From: Psychrobacillus vulpis
GTDB taxonomy: Bacteria > Bacillota > Bacilli > Bacillales_A > Planococcaceae
DNA length: 64,000 nucleotides
Reading direction: 5' to 3'
Assembly (NCBI RefSeq): GCF_006861825.1
Contig: NZ_VDGI01000003.1
Location: forward strand, 289,984 to 353,983
Shown: piece after piece, positions 27,418 through 37,047 of the stretch
Layout: each line of letters opens with the position of its first letter
Position numbering within the stretch: the stretch's first letter is position 1
Notes under the pieces: model-generated
What the model saw: only the letters and a program-made list of their open reading frames with translations
Databases searched by the model: none
What the model was told of the DNA's origin: nothing
Translations under genes and position numbers: made by a program

Positions 27418-28602
27418 TTGACAAATGAAGTAGTTATCGTAAGTGCAGTTAGAACTGCAATTGGATCATTTCAAGGGGCTTTAAAAGATGTTCCTGCAAC
27501 AAAACTAGGGGCTATCGTAATTGAAAAGGCATTAGAAAAAGCGGGTGTCTCGAAAGATGCTGTCGATGAAGTTATCATGGGAAATGTCCTTCAAGCAGGA
27601 CTTGGGCAAAATCCGGCAAGACAAGCTTCCATCCAAGCAGGATTATCAGTAGCTGTGTCAGCACTTACAATTAATAAAGTATGTGGATCTGGCTTAAAAG
27701 CAATCCACCTTGCAACGCAATCAATTCTTGCAGGTGATGCAGATGTGATTGTAGCAGGTGGAATGGAAAACATGAGTCAAGCTCCTTATCTATTAAAAAA
27801 TGCTAGAGAAGGATTCCGTATGGGAGATCAAAAGGTTGTGGATAGTATGATTTCAGATGGATTGTGGTGTGCTTTTAATGACTACCATATGGGATTAACA
27901 GCTGAAAACTTATGCGATCAATACAGCATTACAAGAGAAGAGCAAGATGCATTTGCTGCCCGTTCTCAAGCATATGCAGCAACTGCTATAGAAGAAGGTA
28001 AGTTTGCAAATGAAATTGTACCAGTAGAAATTCCACAGCGCAAAGGTGATCCAATTGTTTTTGATACAGATGAATATCCGAAAAAAGGATCAACACAAGA
28101 AAAATTAAGTGGGCTTCGACCAGCATTTAAAAAAGATGGATCGGTAACTGCAGGAAATGCCTCTGGTATTAATGATGGGGCTGCTGCTGTAGTCGTTATG
28201 TCTAAAGTAAAAGCAGATGAGCTAGGCTTAAAACCACTAGCAACTATTGTTGCAAATGCATCTGCAGGAGTAGATCCAAGTGTAATGGGAATCGGACCAG
28301 TGGAAGCTGTGAAGAAAGTATTAAACAAATCGCAAATTTCACTTGCTGATATTGATCTAATTGAAGCAAATGAAGCATTTGCTGCACAATCGATTGCAGT
28401 AGATAGAGAACTTTCATTTAATCATGATAAACTTAATGTAAATGGTGGAGCTATAGCACTTGGTCACCCAATTGGTGCAAGTGGAGCTCGTATTTTTGTT
28501 TCATTGCTTCATGAAATGGAGAAAAGGGATGCTAAAACGGGACTAGCGACACTTTGCATTGGTGGAGGACAAGGAGTAGCTACTATCGTTAAACGTAAAT
28601 AA
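27418..28602 (+). CDS. Acetyl-CoA C-acetyltransferase (thiolase)
   Basis: This 394-residue thiolase has the acyl-accepting Cys89 ([14 protein letters not shown]), His350 ([11 protein letters not shown]) and Cys380 (CIGGGQGVA). It condenses or splits acetoacetyl-CoA. The length and [17 protein letters not shown] fit degradative/biosynthetic thiolase II. The start is TTG 27418, 8 nt after GAGGAGG. It probably acts on acetoacetyl-CoA that could derive from the neighbouring lyase product, which is inference. Confidence 0.94.
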   Translation: MTNEVVIVSAVRTAIGSFQGALKDVPATKLGAIVIEKALEKAGVSKDAVDEVIMGNVLQAGLGQNPARQASIQAGLSVAVSALTINKVCGSGLKAIHLATQSILAGDADVIVAGGMENMSQAPYLLKNAREGFRMGDQKVVDSMISDGLWCAFNDYHMGLTAENLCDQYSITREEQDAFAARSQAYAATAIEEGKFANEIVPVEIPQRKGDPIVFDTDEYPKKGSTQEKLSGLRPAFKKDGSVTAGNASGINDGAAAVVVMSKVKADELGLKPLATIVANASAGVDPSVMGIGPVEAVKKVLNKSQISLADIDLIEANEAFAAQSIAVDRELSFNHDKLNVNGGAIALGHPIGASGARIFVSLLHEMEKRDAKTGLATLCIGGGQGVATIVKRK

Positions 28603-28616
28603 AGAAGGTGAACCAT

Positions 28617-28868
28617 TTGGCAAAGAAAAAACAAAGACAACCAGTAAAACCAACTGCACAAAAAGATGAGGGAAATGGTCTTTTCGATCAGCTTTCATCC
28701 GATGTATTAGCAAAACTAAAAGAAACAAAGAAACAATTAGTAGCTGAAGAGCAAGAGAAAGAGGAAGAACGACAAGCACAGCTTGCTTTTGAGAAAAAGC
28801 AAAGAGAAAAAAACAAAACATTTGAAGAACTATTAGAAGAGTACGGAGATAGTGGTTCGAAGTTCTAA
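28617..28868 (+). CDS. yqkE: DUF3886 protein (YqkE-like)
   Basis: This 83-residue, highly charged protein has a Lys/Gln-rich start (MAKKKQRQ) and a long Glu/Lys/Gln helix probably forming a coiled coil (about 25-75), then EELLEEYGDSGSKF, the DUF3886 tail. TTG 28617 is preferred, 7 nt after AAGAAGGTG; GTG 28608 is the alternative. It lies 14 bp after the thiolase gene. Function unknown. Confidence 0.75.
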   Translation: MAKKKQRQPVKPTAQKDEGNGLFDQLSSDVLAKLKETKKQLVAEEQEKEEERQAQLAFEKKQREKNKTFEELLEEYGDSGSKF

Positions 28869-28874
28869 CAGAGT

Positions 28875-28910
28875 TGGCCTATTCGCATTTTGCGGATAGG
28901 TCATTTTTTG
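28875..28910 (+). terminator. Terminator after yqkE
   Basis: GGCCTATTCGCA pairs with TGCGGATAGGTC, with one wobble, and is followed by ATTTTTT. Confidence 0.85.
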
Positions 28911-29085
28911 AAAGAATATAAATTTAGTATGCGGCAAACCTTTTGTTCATTTTGAAAATAGTAATCTATTGGAAGTGACATAGAGGGTATGGTGGAGACA
29001 AAATGTACTTAAAATGCGCTTGCTCTTTATCCAAAATGATCGAACTATGAATTACAACTTACACGTATAGATACAACGAACCACA

Positions 29086-29255
29086 ATCATCATTGCTGAT
29101 CAACAGCAGAAAGAAGAAATAGAAAACCTACAAAATCAAATTGATGAATAAAAAAAGATCAATCAACTGGTCCAGACATGGAGAAATTCAATGAATTATT
29201 AGAGAAAATGATTGATCGATTAGAATCAGTGGATGATACCAAAAAACAGTGCTGA
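29086..29255 (+). pseudogene. Decayed coiled-coil ORF
   Basis: One frame reads IIIADQQQKEEIENLQNQID and then a stop. Adding one base at about 29149 continues LKKDQSTGPDMEKFNELLEK into a helical tail ending at 29255. It looks like the end of a frameshifted coiled-coil protein, perhaps phage-derived. The flanking parts of the 28911-29429 gap hold no other gene I can support. Confidence 0.3.
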
Positions 29256-29286
29256 CATAATAAAAATTAATTATATGTGGGAATAA

Positions 29287-29310
29287 GGCTGTCCTAGAGA
29301 CAGTTTTTTT
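29287..29310 (+). terminator. Terminator after the decayed ORF
   Basis: CTGTC-CTAGA-GACAG is followed by seven T residues. Confidence 0.7.
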
Positions 29311-29429
29311 GTTGTATAGGTAATGTTAAAACAGAACAGACAAAATTAGAATCTTGATCAATTATAGAGAAAAATAATAATAAAATTTATGATAAGATTA
29401 GTAAAATGAAATTGAAAGGGTTGGAATAA

Positions 29430-29867
29430 TTGGAAATTAGGAGACCTAATGACTCAGAGCTTAATGAAGTGTTGTTACTATCCCCGCAGGCCATTTTTGA
29501 TGGCACATTAGGTGGAGTAAAACCAACTAATCAAAAAGTAGAACAACTTATTAAACCACTACTTGAAAAGGGAAGTTATTATTTAATAGCAGTTGAAAAT
29601 AATAAATTGAGGGGCTGGGTTCTTTTAGGATCAAGTAAAGACCAGTTTACTGACCGAATGAATGGATTTATTTATGAACTATTTGTTATCGAAGAGTTCC
29701 GAGGAAATGGGATTTCCAAACTATTAATGCAAACTGCTATTGATCAACTAAAACAAAAAGGATATTTAGAAATCCGACTAAGTGCATTTGCGGGTAATCA
29801 TGCAATTAAACAATATGAAAAAATGGGCTTTCATATAAGAACAGTAGGTATGAGTTTGTCATTGTAA
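29430..29867 (+). CDS. GNAT family N-acetyltransferase
   Basis: This 145-residue protein has the GNAT core: YELFVIEEFRGNGISKLLMQTAIDQ (acetyl-CoA loop RGNGIS) and the C-terminal ALLSAFAGNHAIKQYEKMGF-type motif B (read here as RLSAFAGNHAIKQYEKMGF). TTG 29430 follows GAAAGGG. No substrate can be assigned. It is monocistronic and is followed closely by a MITE-like element. Confidence 0.83.
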   Translation: MEIRRPNDSELNEVLLLSPQAIFDGTLGGVKPTNQKVEQLIKPLLEKGSYYLIAVENNKLRGWVLLGSSKDQFTDRMNGFIYELFVIEEFRGNGISKLLMQTAIDQLKQKGYLEIRLSAFAGNHAIKQYEKMGFHIRTVGMSLSL

Positions 29868-29917
29868 ATAAGAAACATAAGATTAAAATTTTTATGAATC
29901 AACCTCTAATTTACAAG

Positions 29918-30421
29918 AAAGAGGTTGGGACAGAACTATAAAATCTTGAAGAAACACAAACATACTGATCGGCAGTAACACCACCGGATTTCCGCTTCAG
30001 GCGAACGCTTTCCACGGGCATGGCTTCAGCTTCCTCGCGGGCAAAACCGGCCCACTGTGGGATCTTCAGCTCATGCACCTACCGCTTCGCTTTCGGTGCA
30101 GAAAACATCTGCTATTCCCGTTGGAGTCGTCGCCTTCCGCTGCAATCCTAGGTAGAGGACCAATTACAGCGGAGAAAAGTTGCGAGACTCCTGCGGGAAG
30201 AACAAGCGTACTGAGAGCCTGCAGGAGCGCCAGTGACGAAGCGGCTCAGTGCTTGCCCGCGGAAAGCGAGTAACTTTTCGCAGTGGCAGCCTTATACCAT
30301 CTCCCTTTTGTTCCTGCACAGTTTAAACTAAAAATCCGAACGATTACAGGAAGAGATAATCCATTCCTGCATAATCGTTCGGATTTTTGTTATCCCAAAG
30401 TACTTCTGTCCCAACCTCTTT
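29918..30421. mobile_element. MITE-like element with perfect 18-bp inverted ends, 504 bp
   Basis: The ends are AAAGAGGTTGGGACAGAA (29918-29935) and its exact reverse complement (30404-30421). Inside are two GC-rich cores in opposite orientation (about 29998-30165 and 30165-30290; CTTTCCACGGGC...GGAGTCGTCGCC versus GACTCCTGCGGG...CCCGCGGAAAGCG). A long hairpin (AAAAATCCGAACGATTA with TAATCGTTCGGATTTTT, 30330-30388) carries a nested CAGGAA/TTCCTG stem. No transposase is encoded. The core matches the core of the element at 16441-17072 though the ends differ. Confidence 0.65.
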
Positions 30422-30472
30422 AGACGTATGAGGAATTTTTGAATAAAATTCATTACAAAGTTACATTAGCAG

Positions 30473-31381
30473 TTACTTTTGTATTCTATGTTCTTCATAT
30501 ATGTCTTTCTTAGTAATCTCTCTTGCTTTTTGTAAAATGTCTTCAGAGACGTCCATGTTGTATGCCTGAATAGATTCTAGAAGTTGTTCGGTGCTGCTAG
30601 CTCCAATAATCATAGAAGCGGTAACATTTTTTTGTAATACATACTGAAGTGAGACGGAAGTAATTGGTGCATCTAATGATAGAAGTTGTTCAATAGTTTC
30701 GATTAATTCTTCCTTGGAATAAGATAAATATTCTTTTGTTGAATTTGCACGAATCAGACCGCCTGGAGTTAATAATCCTTTCGCTAGTGTTCCACGACTA
30801 AGCAATGAAGTGTCATGTTTATCTAACAGTGAGAACCATTCTTCTGGTCTTCGATCTAACAAACTATATTGCATCATTACAGAGACCGCACTGCTTTTCT
30901 GTAAAAAACGATCTATGACATTTGGTCGAATTGAAGAGATTCCATATTCTCGGATTAGGCCCTCTTTTTTCAGCGATTCCATAGTATCGATGACTTCATC
31001 CGCATTATCTTCCATTGTTCCGCCATGCAATTGATATACGTCAATATAATCTGTTTGAAGGCGTTTCAATGATTCATGAATCCCTTTAGTTATCCATTCT
31101 TTTGAGGGGTCCCATGTCCAACCAACACCAGAATCGTTTAATCGATTACCGACTTTCGTAGCAAGAATGATATTTTGTCGATAATTTTTTAATGCACTAC
31201 CTACAATCTTTTCGTTTTCTCCATTATCGTATAGATCCGCAGTATCAAAATATGTAATGCCATTATCGAGTGCAACTTGAATAATGTTGTTTGCCTCCTG
31301 CTGATTAGTTGGAAGAGACATACAGCCGAAGCCAATTTCAGAAACAAGGAGATTACTTTTTCCTAATTGTCTTTTTTTCAA
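30473..31381 (-). CDS. yqkF: Aldo/keto reductase (YqkF-like)
   Basis: This 302-residue AKR has the tetrad in context: Asp in FDTADLYDNGE with Tyr, Lys in ILATKVGN and His in YQLHGG. C-terminal IIGASSTEQLLES binds NADPH phosphate. It reduces carbonyl compounds; substrate unknown. The start is TTG 31381 after AAAGGA. It lies divergently from nudF, as yqkF and nudF are near each other in B. subtilis. Confidence 0.88.
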   Translation of the reverse strand: MKKRQLGKSNLLVSEIGFGCMSLPTNQQEANNIIQVALDNGITYFDTADLYDNGENEKIVGSALKNYRQNIILATKVGNRLNDSGVGWTWDPSKEWITKGIHESLKRLQTDYIDVYQLHGGTMEDNADEVIDTMESLKKEGLIREYGISSIRPNVIDRFLQKSSAVSVMMQYSLLDRRPEEWFSLLDKHDTSLLSRGTLAKGLLTPGGLIRANSTKEYLSYSKEELIETIEQLLSLDAPITSVSLQYVLQKNVTASMIIGASSTEQLLESIQAYNMDVSEDILQKAREITKKDIYEEHRIQK

Positions 31382-31450
31382 GATTTTTCACGTCCTTTTC
31401 TCCATGGTACAATGTGTAATAGATAGTTTCAAATGAGAGGGAGATTAATA

Positions 31451-31999
31451 ATGAAAAAGTTTGAAGAAAAAACAATCCAAAGTGAACTTAAATACAAAGG
31501 TAGAATTATTACATTACTAGTAGATGAAGTTTTATTGCCAAACGGAAAGAAAGGTAATAGAGAGATTATTAAACATCCAGGAGCAGTAGCTGTCATTGCA
31601 ATTACAGAAGATAGAAAGATTATCTTAGTAGAGCAGTATAGAAAAGCACTAGAACGTTCTATAGTAGAGATTCCAGCAGGTAAAATAGAGCCAAATGAGC
31701 GACCAGAAATAACAGCACTTAGAGAGTTAGAAGAAGAAACAGGGTACACGACAGAAACGCTTCAATATATTCAATCATTTGCAACATCCCCAGGGTTTGC
31801 GGATGAAATTATTCATTTATACTTAGCAGAAAATATTGTGAAACTAGAAGAGAAGGCAGATTTAGATGAAGATGAGTTTGTGGAGTTAATGCACGTAACA
31901 TTACAAGAAATGGATACAATGATTACGAATAAGGAAGTATACGATGCGAAAACAGCTTTTGCGTATCATTGGTTAAAAGACTATTTAAAACAAAACTAA
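31451..31999 (+). CDS. nudF: ADP-ribose pyrophosphatase (Nudix)
   Basis: This 182-residue protein contains a full Nudix box, GKIEPNERPEITALRELEEE followed by TGY (about 80-102), inside the ADP-ribose pyrophosphatase frame (KFEEKTIQSELKYKGRIITLLVDEV...). It hydrolyses ADP-ribose to AMP and ribose 5-phosphate. ATG 31451 follows GGGAGAT; the upstream in-frame start at 31433 is not supported. Context next to yqkF and upstream of fur matches Bacillus. Confidence 0.92.
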   Translation: MKKFEEKTIQSELKYKGRIITLLVDEVLLPNGKKGNREIIKHPGAVAVIAITEDRKIILVEQYRKALERSIVEIPAGKIEPNERPEITALRELEEETGYTTETLQYIQSFATSPGFADEIIHLYLAENIVKLEEKADLDEDEFVELMHVTLQEMDTMITNKEVYDAKTAFAYHWLKDYLKQN

Positions 32000-32099
32000 A
32001 TTATGAAGTATTGTTGAGAGAAAGTTACTAAATTAGGATGGAGTCATATTTAAGTTTAGTACAAGCATATGATGAAAATAGATAGGGAGGTGTTCCAAT

Positions 32100-32567
32100 T
32101 TGAACCAGTCTTATACTATTTTCATTTCATTATGCGTACTCGTATTCAGTTTTATTGGTGGTTTAATTCTATTTGAAAAAAGCACTCCAGAACAGCAGCA
32201 ATGGATTATTAATCTCTTGGACGCACGTGTTCTATTAATAGAACAGCCTACTTTGCTTGAAACTATTTTTCCTCATCTAATGATTGCAGTTGTATTCTTT
32301 TTATTCTATCAACATCGTTATTTACGTAAACTCATTCTTATTGTGTGTGCTTTTAAAATTACGTTTTACGGTTTTTGCTCCAGTTATTTACTTCAAACAC
32401 AAGAGTCTACCTATCCGTATGTATTTTGGTGGTTTCCATTTCAACTAGTATACTGTCTTCTTCTTCTCGCATTAGCAAATCGGATTAATTTGTTTACGCT
32501 AGCCTTCTATGCAATAGTTATAATTATTGAATACGTCTTAATACCATTTATATTATATAATAATTAA
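32100..32567 (+). CDS. Membrane protein, possibly a divergent SpoIIM
   Basis: This 155-residue protein has four or five hydrophobic segments (about 5-24, 55-72, 78-100, 110-128, 133-150). TTG 32100 follows GGGAGGTG. In B. subtilis spoIIM, the sporulation engulfment protein, lies between nudF and fur, exactly this position, and the topology resembles SpoIIM. The protein is shorter than SpoIIM (about 214) and sequence resemblance is faint. Orthology is inferred from synteny only. Confidence 0.45.
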   Translation: MNQSYTIFISLCVLVFSFIGGLILFEKSTPEQQQWIINLLDARVLLIEQPTLLETIFPHLMIAVVFFLFYQHRYLRKLILIVCAFKITFYGFCSSYLLQTQESTYPYVFWWFPFQLVYCLLLLALANRINLFTLAFYAIVIIIEYVLIPFILYNN

Positions 32568-32574
32568 TTTTTAA

Positions 32575-32589
32575 TGATAATTATTATTA
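32575..32589 (+). promoter_or_regulatory. Fur/PerR box upstream of fur
   Basis: TGATAATTATTATTA is one mismatch from the 7-1-7 Fur box TGATAATNATTATCA and two from the PerR box TTATAATNATTATAA. It lies 63 bp before the fur start. Confidence 0.65.
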
Positions 32590-32652
32590 AGTGAATCTCT
32601 TGTAATGAGAATTCACTATTTGGTATAATGTATGTAGTTAAGGAGGCGTCAT

Positions 32653-33093
32653 ATGGAAAGCCGTATTGATCGTATAAAAAAACAATTATCTGGTGCGAGC
32701 TATAAACTGACGCCACAGCGTGAAGCGACAGTCCGAGTATTGCTTGAAAATGAAGAAGATCATTTAAGTGCAGAAGATGTTTTTTTACTAGTTAGAGAGA
32801 AATCTCCTGACATAGGACTTGCAACAGTTTATCGTACACTAGAATTATTGAATGAATTGAATGTTGTAGATAAGATTCAATTTGGAGATGGTGTATCACG
32901 CTATGATTTAAGACAAGAAGGAGCTGCACATTTCCATCATCATCTTGTTTGTATTGAATGTGGAGCAGTGGATGAAATCCAAGAAGATTTACTAGAAGAT
33001 GTGGAAGCAATTGTAGAAAAGAAATGGAACTTTATTATTAAAGACCATCGACTAACATTCCATGGCATTTGCCACCGTTGCCAAGATAAATAA
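32653..33093 (+). CDS. fur: Ferric uptake regulator Fur
   Basis: This 146-residue protein is near-identical in pattern to Bacillus Fur: MESRIDRIKKQLSGASYKLTPQR, winged helix IGLATVYRTLELLNEL, metal site HFHHHLVCIEC and structural-zinc cysteines CIEC and CHRC. It represses iron uptake when Fe2+ is bound. AAGGAGG precedes the ATG. The YqzK gene usually found between fur and xerD is absent; a terminator follows at 33165. Confidence 0.96.
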   Translation: MESRIDRIKKQLSGASYKLTPQREATVRVLLENEEDHLSAEDVFLLVREKSPDIGLATVYRTLELLNELNVVDKIQFGDGVSRYDLRQEGAAHFHHHLVCIECGAVDEIQEDLLEDVEAIVEKKWNFIIKDHRLTFHGICHRCQDK

Positions 33094-33164
33094 AAAAAAT
33101 TGTAGGTGGCCCCCTCAGAGTAAAAGAAAGACTTTGGCAATTGAAACTTTTTGTCACCAGTCTG

Positions 33165-33193
33165 AAAGGATAGCTATTGCTATCCTTTTTTTA
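33165..33193 (+). terminator. Terminator after fur
   Basis: AAAGGATAGC-TATT-GCTATCCTTT is a 10-bp perfect stem followed by a T-run. Confidence 0.93.
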
Positions 33194-33302
33194 TTACAAG
33201 AAATAATTCCAGTACATAGCCACTGGAGATAGAAAGTCATTTTCTTGAACAGGTAACGCTTATCATAAACTAGATTCGGAATATCATATAGGAGGTAAAA
33301 AC

Positions 33303-34205
33303 ATGAACAATGGACTGCTTCAATTAGAAGATTATTTACATTTTTTGCAGATTGAACGTCAACTTGCGAATAATACTCTCATTTCATATAAAAAGGATTT
33401 AACAGATTACATAACGCATATATTTGTGACACAACAATTACATAGTTTGGATGAGGTAGAACGTCAACATATTATTACTCATCTTAGAAAATTGAAAACC
33501 GATGGGAAGAGTCCAAGATCCATAGCGAGGCATATTTCTTCTATTCGCTCGTTCCACCAATTTTTGTTAAGAGAAAAAGTTACCAATCAAGATCCATCAA
33601 TCCATTTAGAAATTCCACAATTGGATCAAAAATTACCTAACTTTTTAACAGTAGAAGAGTTAAATGCATTATTAAATGCTATAGATGTATCGAAAGCTCA
33701 AGGTGTAAGAGACTTAGCGATGTTTGAACTAATGTATGCAAGTGGAATGCGTATTAGTGAGTGCCTAAATTTAAATTTGGAAGATCTTCATTTGACTATG
33801 GGATTTGTTCGATGCTTCGGTAAAGGAGGGAAAGAACGTATTATCCCTTTAGGTGGTGCGGCGACTAAAGCTTGCTATAAATATTTGGAGGAAGCAAGAC
33901 CCAAATTATTAAAAGCAACAGAAAGAACAGAAGCTATTTTTATTAATCAGCGAGGAAAAAGATTAACACGACAAGGAATATGGAAGCTATTAAAAAAGCA
34001 TGCTGTAAATGCAGGTATAAAAAAAGATATTACACCACATGTATTACGTCATTCATTTGCGACACATCTAATAGAAAATGGAGCGGATTTACGCGCTGTA
34101 CAAGAAATGCTCGGACATGCTGATATTTCTACTACCCAAATTTATACTCATGTAAGTAAAACGCGATTAAAAGAAGTATACAAAAAGTTTCATCCAAGAG
34201 CATGA
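33303..34205 (+). CDS. xerD: Tyrosine recombinase XerD
   Basis: This 300-residue recombinase has an N-terminal SAM-like core-binding domain (about 1-95) and a catalytic domain with Arg in ASGMRISECLNL, Lys in GKGGKERIIPL, HVLRHSFATHL, LGHADISTT and the nucleophile Tyr in TQIYTHVS. It resolves chromosome dimers at dif with XerC. Position between fur and deoB is the RipX locus of Bacillus. GGAGG precedes the ATG. Confidence 0.95.
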   Translation: MNNGLLQLEDYLHFLQIERQLANNTLISYKKDLTDYITHIFVTQQLHSLDEVERQHIITHLRKLKTDGKSPRSIARHISSIRSFHQFLLREKVTNQDPSIHLEIPQLDQKLPNFLTVEELNALLNAIDVSKAQGVRDLAMFELMYASGMRISECLNLNLEDLHLTMGFVRCFGKGGKERIIPLGGAATKACYKYLEEARPKLLKATERTEAIFINQRGKRLTRQGIWKLLKKHAVNAGIKKDITPHVLRHSFATHLIENGADLRAVQEMLGHADISTTQIYTHVSKTRLKEVYKKFHPRA

Positions 34206-34339
34206 GTTCATATGCTAATTTATCATGAAAATTATTGGAAATAATTTATTCATTTCATCTGTTAAATTTGTCAGAGGTCTGACCTGTACATAACGAATAT
34301 TTTTGGTAAAATAGAAGAAAATAGTAGGAGGTAAAATAG

Positions 34340-35518
34340 ATGAACAAATTTAAACGTATTCATGTCATCGTAATGGACTCTGTTGGCATCGGAGAAGCAC
34401 CAGATGCTGCTGCTTTTGGTGATGTTGGCTCACATACTATAGGTCATATTGCAGAGAAAATGAATGGTCTTAACATGCCTCAAATGCAAAAATTAGGGCT
34501 TGGCAATATCGAAATGATTAAAGGAGTGGAACGAGTAGAAAATCCGACTGCTTATTTTGGGAAAATGCAAGAAGCATCTGTAGGAAAAGATACAATGACA
34601 GGACATTGGGAGATTATGGGGTTAAATATCGACAAACCTTTCAAAGTGTATCCAAATGGTTTTCCAGAGGAATTAATATCAGCATTAGAAAATAAAGTAG
34701 GACGTAAAGTAATTGGTAATAAACCAGCTAGCGGAACTGCGATATTGGATGAACTCGGGGAAGAACATATGAAAACAGGGGCAATCATCGTTTATACATC
34801 TGCTGATCCTGTATTACAAATAGCAGCGCATGAAGAAATTGTTCCTTTGGAAGAGTTGTATCATATTTGTGAAGTTGCGAGAGAACTTACACTTTCAGAA
34901 GAGTTTTTAGTAGGCAGAATTATTGCACGTCCATTCGTAGGAGAGCCTGGAAGTTTTGTGCGTACGTCGAATAGACATGACTATGCTCTAAAACCATTTG
35001 GACGAACTGCAATGAATGAATTGCAAGATGCGGGCCTTGACGTTATTGCACTTGGTAAAATCAATGACATATTTAACAGCGAGGGTATCACTGAAACTGA
35101 ACGTACGAAAGATAATATGGATGGAATGGATAAATTTATTGCAACATTGGATAAAGATTTTACAGGAATTAGCTTCTTAAATTTAGTGGACTTTGATGCT
35201 TCATTCGGCCATCGTCGAGATCCAATAGGTTACGGTAAAGCATTAGAAGAATTTGATGCACGATTGACAGAAGTATTAGCTAAGCTTACAGCAGATGATT
35301 TACTTATTATTACTGCAGATCATGGGAATGATCCAACTATGCCAGGAACTGATCATACACGTGAATTTGTTCCGTTAACTGTTTATTCTCCAAAATTTAA
35401 GGAAATAAAAGAATTACCGCTACGTTCAACGTTTGCAGATATTGGTGCAACAATTACAGATAACTTTAGTGTTGCAAAAACAGAATTCGGAGAAAGCTTT
35501 TTATCCTTACTAAAATAA
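34340..35518 (+). CDS. deoB: Phosphopentomutase
   Basis: This 392-residue alkaline-phosphatase-superfamily enzyme interconverts (deoxy)ribose 1- and 5-phosphates. It shows the metal/active-site motifs [23 protein letters not shown] (phospho-Thr), [11 protein letters not shown] and [25 protein letters not shown] precedes the ATG. It is 15 bp upstream of pdp, so the two catabolise pyrimidine nucleosides in sequence. The purine nucleoside phosphorylase gene that follows drm in B. subtilis is missing here. Confidence 0.95.
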   Translation: MNKFKRIHVIVMDSVGIGEAPDAAAFGDVGSHTIGHIAEKMNGLNMPQMQKLGLGNIEMIKGVERVENPTAYFGKMQEASVGKDTMTGHWEIMGLNIDKPFKVYPNGFPEELISALENKVGRKVIGNKPASGTAILDELGEEHMKTGAIIVYTSADPVLQIAAHEEIVPLEELYHICEVARELTLSEEFLVGRIIARPFVGEPGSFVRTSNRHDYALKPFGRTAMNELQDAGLDVIALGKINDIFNSEGITETERTKDNMDGMDKFIATLDKDFTGISFLNLVDFDASFGHRRDPIGYGKALEEFDARLTEVLAKLTADDLLIITADHGNDPTMPGTDHTREFVPLTVYSPKFKEIKELPLRSTFADIGATITDNFSVAKTEFGESFLSLLK

Positions 35519-35533
35519 AGGGGTGTCAATGTA

Positions 35534-36838
35534 ATGAGAATGATTGATATTATTGAAAAAAAGAGAGACGGTCATCCTCTTTCAAAAGAAGAAATTAATT
35601 TTTTTGTAGAAGGATATACAAATAATACGATTCCGGATTACCAAGTAAGTTCATTACTTATGGCTATCTTCTTTCAAGATATGAATGATGATGAGCGTGC
35701 TAACTTAACTCTTGCGATGGTAAATTCCGGGGAACAAATTGATTTGTCTGCAATTGATGGTATCAAAGTGGATAAGCATTCTACCGGTGGTGTGGGTGAT
35801 ACTACAACTCTTGTACTTGGACCTTTAGTTGCTGCATGTGGCGTTCCAGTAGCAAAAATGAGTGGTCGTGGGCTGGGTCATACTGGTGGAACGATTGATA
35901 AGTTAGAAGCAATTGAAGGCTTCCATGTGGAACTTACATCTGAACAGTTTGTGAAACAAGTAAATGAATTAAAACTCGCGGTTATTGGACAAAGTGGAAA
36001 TTTAACACCCGCAGATAAAAAGTTGTATGCACTTAGAGATGTTACTGCAACTGTTAATAGCATTCCACTTATTGCTAGTTCCATTATGAGTAAGAAAATT
36101 GCAGCAGGAGCAGGAGCAATCGTCCTTGACGTAAAAACTGGCGACGGGGCTTTCATGAAAACAACGGAAGAGGCAAGAAATCTTGCAAAAGCTATGGTTC
36201 GTATAGGGAATGATGTTGGAAGAAAAACGATGGCTATCATTTCTGATATGAGTCAGCCATTAGGTAACGCTATTGGTAATTCATTGGAAGTAATTGAAGC
36301 GATAGAAACACTAAAAGGAAATGGACCAAAAGATTTAACAGAGCTTTGCTTGACATTAGGTAGTCAAATGGTAGTTGTCGGTGGAAAGGCACAGACCTTA
36401 GAAGAGGCAAGACAAATGCTTTTACAAGTCATAGAAGATGGTTCTGCTTTAGAGATTTTTAAGCAGTTTATCAAATGGCAAGGTGGAAACGATGCAATTA
36501 TTAATGATTTGTCATTGCTACCACAGGCAAAATATACTTTCGAAGTACCTGCTCAAAAAGACGGTTACATTACTTTTATGGAAGCAGATGAAATTGGAAC
36601 TGCAGCTATGCTGTTAGGGGCAGGTCGTGCAACGAAAGAGTCAGAAATAGACTTAGCTGTAGGTATCGTTTTACAGAAAAAAGTGGGAGATTCTGTGAAA
36701 AAAGGGGAATCTCTTGCAACAATTTATGCGAATTCTGATAATGTACAAGAAGTATTAGATAAATTAACAACTTACATTGAAATTGAAGCGACTAAAAAAG
36801 AAGCTCCACCATTAATTTATGAAATAATAACAGAATAA
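35534..36838 (+). CDS. pdp: Pyrimidine-nucleoside phosphorylase
   Basis: This 434-residue enzyme (thymidine/pyrimidine phosphorylase family) phosphorolyses uridine and thymidine. Motifs are [19 protein letters not shown] (phosphate loop), [20 protein letters not shown] (family signature), and [14 protein letters not shown]. It starts [10 protein letters not shown], like Bacillus Pdp, after GGGGTG. Its sugar-1-phosphate product is the substrate of DeoB encoded just upstream. A terminator follows. Confidence 0.95.
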   Translation: MRMIDIIEKKRDGHPLSKEEINFFVEGYTNNTIPDYQVSSLLMAIFFQDMNDDERANLTLAMVNSGEQIDLSAIDGIKVDKHSTGGVGDTTTLVLGPLVAACGVPVAKMSGRGLGHTGGTIDKLEAIEGFHVELTSEQFVKQVNELKLAVIGQSGNLTPADKKLYALRDVTATVNSIPLIASSIMSKKIAAGAGAIVLDVKTGDGAFMKTTEEARNLAKAMVRIGNDVGRKTMAIISDMSQPLGNAIGNSLEVIEAIETLKGNGPKDLTELCLTLGSQMVVVGGKAQTLEEARQMLLQVIEDGSALEIFKQFIKWQGGNDAIINDLSLLPQAKYTFEVPAQKDGYITFMEADEIGTAAMLLGAGRATKESEIDLAVGIVLQKKVGDSVKKGESLATIYANSDNVQEVLDKLTTYIEIEATKKEAPPLIYEIITE

Positions 36839-36848
36839 ATATTAACTA

Positions 36849-36902
36849 GATAGGTATCCCGTAAAGGTCTAAAAAAACTTTTATGGGATGCCTATTTTTT
36901 GT
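36849..36902 (+). terminator. Terminator after pdp
   Basis: GATAGGTATCCCGTAAA pairs with TTTATGGGATGCCTATT, with two wobbles or mismatches, and is followed by TTTTTTG. Confidence 0.85.
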
Positions 36903-36995
36903 TTAGAAATAGAATAATAATCCTATACTATGAATGAATAATTCTATGTCGAAAATCGACTAAAAAACAATGTTTTTTTCTACTTTTGTCAAGCG

Positions 36996-37025
36996 CAAGG
37001 AATATTAGACTTTCATGTTGAATTG
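36996..37025 (+). promoter_or_regulatory. Sigma-H promoter of the spoIIA operon
   Basis: CAAGGAATA (36996-37004), a 12-bp spacer and GTTGAATT (37017-37024) match the sigma-H consensus RNAGGAWWW-N11-12-RNNGAATWW, 23 bp before the spoIIAA start, as expected for predivisional expression. Confidence 0.8.
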
Positions 37026-37047
37026 CGCTAACAGAGGAGGCGATTAT

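Noticed and set aside
30073..30273. 66-codon ORF inside the 29918-30421 element
   Set aside because: It follows repeat composition only and is not kept in the matching core at 16530-16690.
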